64,000 nucleotides of DNA from Pyronema omphalodes. Its lineage: Eukaryota > Ascomycota > Pezizomycetes > Pezizales > Pyronemataceae. Shown piece after piece: positions 55,780 through 64,000 of the stretch; position 1 is the stretch's first letter; each line of letters begins with the position of its first letter. The notes under the pieces were generated by a model. The model worked only from the letters and a program-made list of their open reading frames with translations, ran no database searches and was not told where the DNA came from. The stretch lies in contig JAJJXM010000012.1 of NCBI GenBank assembly GCA_024516155.1, forward strand, positions 930,001-994,000, in the 5' to 3' direction. A program made the translations under genes and the position numbers.

Positions 55780-58700
55780 ACGCCAATGGCAAGAAACTGT
55801 CGGTGCTGGCGCCGGAGAGCGGTAATATGCAACGGGGGGCGATTATTTTGAACGGTTTATGCAGCGAACGGATTATGGAAGAGCGGCTATGTCTACGATG
55901 ACGAAGAGGGCGTATTCATGGGTTACACGGGAGTTTGGCGCTTGGGGTTTTCTTGTTATGGGTTTGAAGGGATTTCTATTTTTTTTTTCTTCTACGGATA
56001 TGCGGTTGGAGGGTGGCGATCTCGTTTTCAAGGAAGGGATGCGGATGTCAGGTGCCATCTTCACATTTACATGCGGAGGGATTTCATGACGATGGATTAG
56101 ACGTGTTTCAAATAGGCACGATGCATTGTAAAGGGGGAAAGATGCATCGAAGGTAACTGTTACACATGTCAGGAGCCGGTGGATGGGATGGGACACTGAG
56201 GATACGTGGGACGAGGGTTGATGAAGTTGCAGAGACGGAAAGAATTAGGGTTTGTACTATATCGGATATATCAAAGAGCTTGCCTGAGACTGTGCTTCTA
56301 CATACAAATGTGTATCATCGGAATCAGTGCCTCTACCAATCTTCATCCTCCTCTTGTAGGCGGAGTAGATTTATTTCACATCAGAATCAAAGCATCAGAA
56401 TCATAACCAATTACCATCAAGCTTGCTTTGTTGTACAAAAACATGGAACAAGTGCTTCGCCACAATGAACATTCCTCATTGCATCTGCATATCCAAGACT
56501 ATTTGAAATCCAAATCCAACAAAAAATCCGAAATTTCATGATGAGTGAACGTTGAAAAACAAACCAATAAAAAAGACTGCAATTTTTTTTTGCAAGGAAG
56601 CTACTGCGTGCCAGTTGTCTTGCTTCCTGCTTTCTTCTGCAGCCGTCGATCATTTATCTATGCTGCCGTTTCCGAGCCCTGCCCTTGTATTCCGGACGGC
56701 ATCGACGTCGGTATGTATAAATAAAATCACACTTTCTTCGGGAAGGCTCAAGTCAGGGCTCAGCCTTAAATGTATGTATGTACCCGATGGCGTACGAGGT
56801 TCGTACCTAGTTGGCTGTGTTTGAAATTTCCGTATACAGCCGGAGCGCCTACTCTTACATAACAATGCTGATACAGTCGTAGAGGAATGGGATGATATCA
56901 TGCTCAGGGCCCTATAAATATCAACACGACGTCCTGACATAAAACAAGCTTCTAGAACAATCTTATCCCCTAGAACGGTAGATTTATAACCTCATGACTT
57001 TAAGCATAGCCACAACTTCAGGCACCAAAAAATAAATATGTATGTACATACAGCATAGTCATAACTACCCATGGACCGCGGTTCCTGAACGCATCCGGCG
57101 CGCGCGTCTATGTATGTAAGTAATATGTATGTAGGTACCTTAACGCATCACGCACGTTGCATGCACAAACGGCGATAACTGCCTTATATACTGTCCTCCG
57201 GTTAGCTCACTCGGCTTCAAGCATTAATCAGTTGGTTGGACTGGCTTTGTTTAAGATTAGATATGCCACATGGCTGGCCGGTAGTTCATTAATGATCATT
57301 GGAATCTTGGTTCATCATCTTGCTGAATCTATTATTTATGGTCCAATCCACACAAAATTTTATTTACGTATTGATTTGGTCTGATTGATCAGAATAAATA
57401 AACGTTTTGGTAGTGTCCAACATGTCTGATGCTTGTCGGATTGATAGGAGGTTTTATAACTTACGGGTTCGTCATTCGTACAAGAAAACAAGGGCTGGTT
57501 GCATTATAATATGCTGACCGAGGAAATTGTATTCAAGGTGACAGCCATGGGAAGAAAATATATGGGGAGATATGTTGAGGCTTTCGTCGGGAAATATATC
57601 ACGGCGGCTGTGTTTCGCTTGGGTCGGTAAGTTTATCTAGGGAGCCAGGGGACTCTTTGTTTTGATGACTGCCGCTTGGTATAAGGGATGCTTACGCGGT
57701 ACGTTAACGCCGGGTTTAGGATATATCTTGATCGGAGTTGAGAAACGTTGATGATTGGATTGGATACTACACTGCGAAGATAAAGGGTTTAGAATATTAT
57801 TAGAGTCCAAGCCGGATTGAGTAGTGTACACTTCAAGGGCTTCCTTAGCTTGGTTAATCTTCTAAATTTGTTTGACTTTACAAACTTGTGGGTGCCTATG
57901 AAGGTGCATGGGTTCTGTTGTCAGATTTACTTACATCTATGAACCCTGAATCTTGGTGTATGTTAAGAACTATTTGCTCAATCAGAAATATATAATAAAT
58001 ATATCAGAGCCGCACATCAATTGCTGCTGGAATATAGTACTCACTGAAGTTCTTAGTCGGCACTAGTAAAGATATATCCTTGTATTCGAAGTTCTACATC
58101 TGTATAACACCAAAAACCACGGAGGCAGACACACCAGAAGCACAGGGTGTCACTCGTAATCCGGAAGGCATCATCGATTAATTAAATTTCCGGGATAAAC
58201 TTGAATTTCCCTGCCAGCCACTCAATAAAACTTTATGAATAATAAAAGATAAAATATATATTGAAAACGTGTATCCAAGAATCTTTCAGTATGGTTATTT
58301 CAATTCCTTTATGCTTCAGGAATTTTATTGTGGGGCTGATCATGACCGTGCACGTTCTGAGGTTCAAGCGTTAAGTCCGACTGTATTCCAACAAGAAATA
58401 TGCGGATATAGTCTGCACCTCTGTGTCATTATTACAAACTTTATACTCTCTTTATAATAATATGTTTAAATGTGTGATGTCTACGGTAACGTGTTGTCCT
58501 AGTCAGATGTGTGTGGCACATGATCAATGTATAAGGATCACCTATATATGCCGCGTACTTTAACAACATACAGTCGCAATGTTCTCACAGTTTACCCCGC
58601 TATGCTTTTTATGTCCATGCACCACTGATAGGTAATCGGCTAGTAATGTGTTCATCGGACTTTCCCACAATTAAGAGTGACCAACTAATGTTTCACTCGT

Positions 58701-60332
58701 CCGCCAATATTATTTCAGCAACGTTTTAAGTGGCTCCTTCAAAGTATATTAACCTCTCACATTAAATATAATGGTGCTATAATCCTCACAAGATTCAAAG
58801 CATTGCTTACGCAATGACCGCTTCTGTTGTGTGGACCTTCGGCATATCTTCTTCACAAGCGATCACTGTCTTGTAAAGCTCCCAATGCGATCCTACGGAC
58901 TTTTGGGTTTGGAATTTCAGTAGAAAAGGCTAGTTTGATGTCCAAAAACCATCTTGTGGTCAAATAATCCATTCCTACCATAAATCCCCATTAATCTATT
59001 TCAACAGGCTCTTGCACATCCCCTCCGGCTTCTAATCAACACATCGATAACAAGGGCCAGAAGTACTTCAAAAGCTATCAAGACCGAACTCCCGGTCGTA
59101 AATCCATCAATCACGTTCCTTGTTATTTTTCAACTGAAAATTTGGTCCGATGTTCATCCGGACGTTGTAACTACGATAGTACCGATAGGAAATCGGTGTG
59201 GAGCATACAAGTACAAGCCGTCACTCGTGGTGGTTTGAACAAAATATGCAGAATCTCCGCACCATTGACTGTCTGTTGTACTAAGGGACATAACCCTACT
59301 ACACGCTCGCCTTGATTCGCTTCCGAAAAGCTTATTCAATAAATTTTCACGAAGACTCGACAAATTTTGAATTATCCAACCGTTCCATACGGTCCAATAG
59401 ATTTCCGTTACGAGGCATCGCTGAGCAACTCGAGCAGCGCACAAATTACCATTAGCTAACGGCTATTTGATGAATCAACCCAAAGATTGCTTTCTTCCAA
59501 GCAAACTATGTCCTTGTAATTATAAGCTCATAGCTTTGGAAAGGTTTCAGGGAAGATGTGTGGCAGTATGCCTGGCGATTTCCCTATCTGGCTTGAGGAC
59601 ATGTTTCAATGCGTGAAACATGTCATGGCCATCTGTAGTGGTGATGATAGACGGATCTGCTATATAAACTTTAACAACCAGTTATATGCTGCTGAAATGA
59701 GTTCAGTGGACATTCAAAAAAATCAAGGTATGTAGCTCCAGTAAGCTTTTCAAACACGGGAAATCCGAAACAAAGCTAATGTTCGCTTAGATTACCCGAA
59801 CGAAATGCCAATTTGCGGCTCATGGATTATCCCCGCATCTCGTTTCGCAATTTAGACGACGACAAATCACATCTGCTCGGAATATGGGGGATCAGGGTTC
59901 TCTGCTGGTCAAAGATAAAGATGTTCAGAAACACCGCGTGTTTGAAGTTAAGTTATTCACGTACTGATGCTATCTTGCAGGATAAACAAATTATCCTCTA
60001 GTTATGCATATATGTTTATGAATGATCAATGTACTGAGTTCTCGCATGGGCTATCGGATAGCTCGTGGTACAGCCGATGTAGGTGTACGGGTAGCCACGC
60101 TGCCACTCAATGCATGAGGATACCGAAAGATGTGGTGAATGTTGCGAGGATGTACGGATAAACGATAAACTAAGCACGAAATACAAGACTGCCGTAGGAC
60201 ATATCCATTATCCCTGAAACGAGGGGTTTGACTGGACTGAGCAGTAAAACGGCGAGTGACATGGGAATAGCAAAACTCTTTAGTTTGTCTCATTAGATTA
60301 TGTATTATAAAAATGCTATGCGTTTGTCCACA
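55780..60332. other. Long intergenic stretch, no secure gene
   Basis: Only short unsupported frames occur (for example 57157-57384 on plus and 59154-59444 on minus). Sequence is AT-rich, with scattered TATGTATG words near 56765 and 57035-57130. I see no repeat termini. Confidence 0.5.
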
Positions 60333-60416
60333 CCCTCTGTGGTGTAGTTGGTATCACACCGGACTGTAATATTTGCTGCCATCCGTTGGTCACCGGTTCG
60401 ACTCCGGTCGGAGGGA
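60333..60416 (+). tRNA. tRNA-Tyr (GTA), with 11-nt intron
   Basis: The acceptor CCCTCTG pairs with CGGAGGG (including the C1-G72 pair used by eukaryotic TyrRS). The D arm is GTG...CAC, anticodon loop CTGTAA with GTA at 60366-60368, and T arm ACCGG-TTCGACT-CCGGT. An 11-nt intron (60370-60380) follows position 37. The anticodon stem CCGGA/TCCGT has a C-T mismatch at 27-43. Discriminator base is A. Confidence 0.88.
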
Positions 60417-60417
60417 C

Positions 60418-60426
60418 TTTCTTTTT
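60418..60426 (+). terminator. Pol III T-tract terminator of tRNA-Tyr
   Basis: TTTCTTTTT begins directly after the tRNA 3' end. Confidence 0.8.
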
Positions 60427-60428
60427 GT

Positions 60429-62393
60429 TTTGCTCGTGCCAAAAAATCTTAACCCACTTTTCAGAACACATGCCTTTTTCATCATCATCGTGGTAATTGG
60501 TATTGATCAGTCTACTTCGTTTTTATGAATACAGTCAGTTGCTTCCAGAAGCACGGGGCTCGGGCCACCTCGAATTTTTGACCTGAGCCACGGGACCTAA
60601 ACTTTTCGTTCCTACATACGAAGTGTATTGTGTTGTATTTTTAGTGTAAAAGTATTAGCGGGCTGTTGGGTTGATCTGAACGTCGCGGAGGCCATTGCTA
60701 GTTCAAATCTACTTTTGTCTAACTTCTATTGAAGGTCTGGTGGGAACCTCATCCATCTCGATTCCCAAGTGTGATGATAACCGATGACCTCGTGTGAGAG
60801 GAAATAAAAGAGTACCCTAAAAGGCGTAAAAATTTTTTTTATCTTGCCAGCTGGCTAGTGTTTCCCAGACAAGCCTTTGATAAAAAAAAAAAGGTGAAAA
60901 AAAGAATTCGAGCTACGGAGATTTCTGTCAGAGCGTTTCCAAAACGAAGTGTCTCAGAGTTTCCCCCGTGCCGCACCTACATAGTCGGGTAATGAAAAAC
61001 AGTTGTATGTTTTTATGCTGCTCTTCATAGCTTGTAGCGGTGATATAGTAGTTTTTCTTCAGAAAATTTATTATTTATGCCATGCATCGCTATCACTGGA
61101 AAACAAATATGAGTGTGATGGGTAAAGAACGCTGAGATGCCGATGCCTGACGTGCCAAGTTGACAGTTCCCCAAGCTGACAGTCCCCCGTGCTTACCCTA
61201 CTCTCCCGCGCGTTTCCTGACAGGCCCGTGGCAGCACTGCGCCTTTCCACCAACACCGCTACTCATCACACACCATCCTCCATCTTCCATCATGAGGGAC
61301 TCAACTTACGCAACCTTCAGAACATTCTCTATCGCCAGCACCCATCACGCATGCCAGTAATGTCCACGACTTCCCCCAAAACCCACCAAAATTCTCCCCG
61401 CCACCCAGGTTAGGGTTCCCAACCTCAGCTTCCTCTTTGCGCCTGGTGTCGCACGAGCCAGCCCCTGTCCCATTCTCCTCCGCATTTCCATAGCCTCTTG
61501 CGTGTGCACTAAGCAGCGCTCGGACATTTGTGCAGGAGTATCGCGTTAGTCAGCGCCATTATCGGGGAGGTCCAACCACAAGGGGAAGAATCACAGCTGC
61601 CTGCCTATCACGCTTCTGGACGGGTCCATCAACAGTCTGCTGTCCTCACTAGTCCGAACGCCTTCCATTCGACACAGCTGCCAAGGGTATTATAGCTACG
61701 CCTATCCTTTTTGATTCAGGGACAAAGGAGTTGTGCGCTGCTGAGCGAGAGGGTCCCATCACCAGCACAAGCAACTGCGCCAACATCGTGTCAAAGTCAT
61801 CACTGCCGGCTGGCTTTTGTTGTGGCCCCATCAAAGGAACATAAACACATCTGTGGAAGCTGCACCGTCTATCCAGCTCTCCTGACCTTTGTTTTGTATC
61901 ACCAGCATCACAATCTATTGGCAAGCTAGAATTTTTATCATCCTTCCAGAGAATCCATCGCAACCCAATCCATACCGTCCCGTGATCTCCCATCGTTCCT
62001 CTGTGATCTGTAAGTGCGACTACCCGCATCTATCATCCTTGCAGATAAGGGGCGAGGAACAACCGAATAACCATGGCCATGCTGACCGTGTCACTTCTCT
62101 TTCCTGAAGCTCCCCCTCATCCTGATCCCTCCTCATCCTGCTACTCCTCATCTTCAATCCCCCTGTTCACGCGGTTTACGAAACGACACAAAAAACGAAC
62201 GAACAAACGGCCGACCAAATACCGTGATCTCAATTCGATTCTGATTGTGCCTCACCTGCGCGAATTACACAATTCCGGTCAGCTGCAGCTGCGGTCTGTA
62301 ACTGCTTCCATATAACTACTGTCTTCCGCCGTCGCCGTCGTTGCCAAACCGATCGTCACTCCAGAGACACCACCATCCGCCGCTCCCATTACA
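60429..62393. other. Intergenic and probable promoter/leader of the coiled-coil gene
   Basis: No recognised gene. An 80-codon upstream frame at 62073-62315 starts in good context (ACCATGG) and ends 78 nt before the ATG at 62394. It may be a regulatory upstream ORF, or part of an unrecognised transcript. A possible leader intron (GTAAGT near 62009 to TTGCAG near 62044) precedes it. Confidence 0.45.
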
Positions 62394-62920
62394 ATGTCTG
62401 ACGCCGATCTTGACCGTGAATTTGAAGCTACCCAAAAGGCCCTGCGTCCGCAGTCACAAATTGCGCGCGCCTTTGCTGACCAGCTAAATGACATCTTTTT
62501 GCTGGACGATTCCCTCGATAAGCTCGACCGCAACGTCAACCGAAAGTACGCGCCTTTGTGTTGCTACCCCTATTCGCCCGCAACCGACCAGCTAACCATC
62601 GGCGCAGGAAACAGAGCGTGTCATATCAGTCATCCGAGCTGGCTCTGTTAGAGCAACGGTTAAAGCAAGCAGAGCAGCTTTTGGAGGAAAAGAAACAGCG
62701 TTTGTTGAAGGGCGGAACCGGCGCCGCATACGAGGCGAACCCCAACTTTTCCTCGACACCCGATGCCGACAAAAAGCGAAAGGAAGAGGCTTTGAAGGAG
62801 GAGGACGAGAACGACCATGCAGCCGAGCCAAAGGACTATGTGGTTGTGAATAGGATGCAGCAGCAGCAATACCAGATGCGACCGCCCCAGCCTCCAGCGA
62901 GTGTTCCGGCTGCCATCTAA
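62394..62920 (+). CDS. Small coiled-coil protein, unknown function
   Basis: The exons are 62394-62545 and 62608-62920. The 62-bp intron has a GTACGC donor, AGCTAACC branch word and GCGCAG acceptor. The frame joins NVNRK to KQSVSYQ, giving 154 residues. Residues 1-50 are helical and acidic (MSDADLDREFEATQ, DQLNDIFLLDDSLDKLD). Residues 52-82 form a coiled coil (LALLEQRLKQAEQLLEEKKQ). The remainder is charged and ends in a Gln/Pro-rich tail (MQQQQYQMRPPQPP). No signal peptide or membrane segment is present. It looks like a small complex subunit, but no family was recognised. Confidence 0.82.
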
Positions 62921-64000
62921 TTTGTCTTGTCTGGTGTCGTGCTACGATAGTGTTGAAGAAGGGGGATTCAGTAATTGCGTTGCAAGTATTGTAGGCGTTA
63001 AAGATAGCATATCCGGGTGAGTAGGTTCGATATGCTCGGTATCGGGGAATAATTTTGGAAGGAGTTGGCGTTCCTTATTTGTCGAAAGATGATTTTATGG
63101 AGGAGATGAATTACTGGTAGATGAGGAGATATGTGTTTATTATTGTCTGGTTATACTACTGTCATTTTGCATTTCTTGTTATTGTGACAGTTGTTGTTAA
63201 TGTACTTTAATTTTGGGTTCTTTGCGTCAACCTATCGTCTCTTCACATGTCAGCGTGTTGGTTCGTTTTAGATGGGGTATATATCAATATCTAATAGGTT
63301 GTCCAGCAAAGACGGAAGGGGTATCCATATTGATAAGACTTTTCTCTCAGTGATGCCATCCTGTGAAACACAAATATTCCTCGTACGGAATGTGAAAACG
63401 GTAGCTAGCCGTTTATCATGTTCTCTGGTCAGTGGAACCGAGGGTGTCTAGAATGAACGAAATGACCTATCACCGGCCAAAGTGCATGATCTCACAAAGT
63501 GGCCACTGCATGCAGCCCGCATTTCCCGGTAGATCGTCCCGTCCCGGCGGGTTGGGCTGGTAAAGGAAACGTCCGCGTGCACGACAATTTTCCTGATCGG
63601 TAGAACAAAGGATTAGGGTATGGTGTCCTTGCTATAAACATTTGGAGTTATACAACGGCTGTTATGATGCACCAGAATCAGCGGCGCCAGCCCAAATCAA
63701 TCGATGGGTTATCATTTCATCATTCCACTCCAAATGTCACATGGGGCTATATATCGGAATGTGACTTTGTTTCTTGAAGTTAACCCGGTAAAAATAACAT
63801 TAAAAGCGTTTGAAAGTTGGGAACGATTATGTCTATCAGCGATATTCAAGCCTCTGCGAAGTTCTGAAATATTTATTTATAAATAGACTCCACCTTATAC
63901 CGCAGAGAGCTGCAGTAATTATACGGAAATGGATGGCTTTCTCATCTGCCAAATGACCGCGATATAGTATATGTACTTATGAAAGCGTCATGAACTTCCC
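62921..64000. other. Intergenic, no gene seen
   Basis: 3' region of the coiled-coil gene, then sequence without supported frames to the window end. Confidence 0.6.

Noticed and set aside
59154..59444. 96-codon minus-strand frame
   Set aside because: It has an ATG but no recognisable feature or neighbour support; length is compatible with chance.

Overview
The window looks like nuclear DNA of a filamentous ascomycete. Most introns are short (46-84 bp) with GTAAGT/GTATGT-type donors, CTAAC/CTGAT-type branch sites and YAG acceptors. The two tRNA genes carry introns, start contexts are fungal, and the recognisable products (PhoD phosphatase, frataxin, DPH3, a fungal Est1-type domain, a six-cysteine CBM14 chitin binder) fit. 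A Leotiomycete is a plausible guess from the Est1-type and secreted proteins, but sequence reading alone cannot prove it. Gene density is low (about 18 supported protein genes in 64 kb), and long AT-rich, repeat-bearing stretches separate them.

Layout. Positions 1-5.8 kb are gene-poor, with microsatellites, long G/C homopolymers and a TA-flanked MITE, followed by a small secreted chitin-binding protein (5.9-6.2 kb). Positions 7.2-11.9 kb hold a tandem segmental duplication with two decayed copies of a multi-exon gene whose apparently intact relative lies at 21.2-22.7 kb on the other strand. The decayed copies are preceded by iterated exon-like modules, and a hAT-like MITE abuts the second unit. 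A PhoD-type secreted phosphatase occupies 15.3-17.3 kb. Positions 25.8-29.0 kb carry two coiled-coil proteins and a secreted protein of unknown family. A large charged/coiled-coil gene at 30.7-33.0 kb is interrupted by one in-frame TAG although its frame is open on both sides. A small RING-H2 protein, a helical protein and a small cysteine-containing secreted protein follow (33.8-36.1 kb).

Positions 37.5-40.1 kb hold tRNA-Glu, a basic protein of unknown function and mitochondrial frataxin. Positions 42.3-46.7 kb hold two related copies of a membrane-protein gene: one intact-looking, the other carrying stop codons and fused in frame to a shortened Est1-type gene. Downstream are another MITE (49.3 kb), an SH3-domain protein (50.8-53.0 kb) followed by a 56-nt T tract, the divergent pair DPH3 / cysteine-rich protein (54.5-55.8 kb), tRNA-Tyr (60.3 kb) and a small coiled-coil protein (62.4-62.9 kb).

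No metabolic cluster, CRISPR array, rRNA gene or autonomous transposon was seen. The most unusual signals are the conceptual proteins interrupted where a Trp (or Gln) is expected, the iterated exon modules, and the Est1/membrane-gene chimera. Exon structures are read by eye from splice signals and frame continuity; no transcript or database evidence was available.
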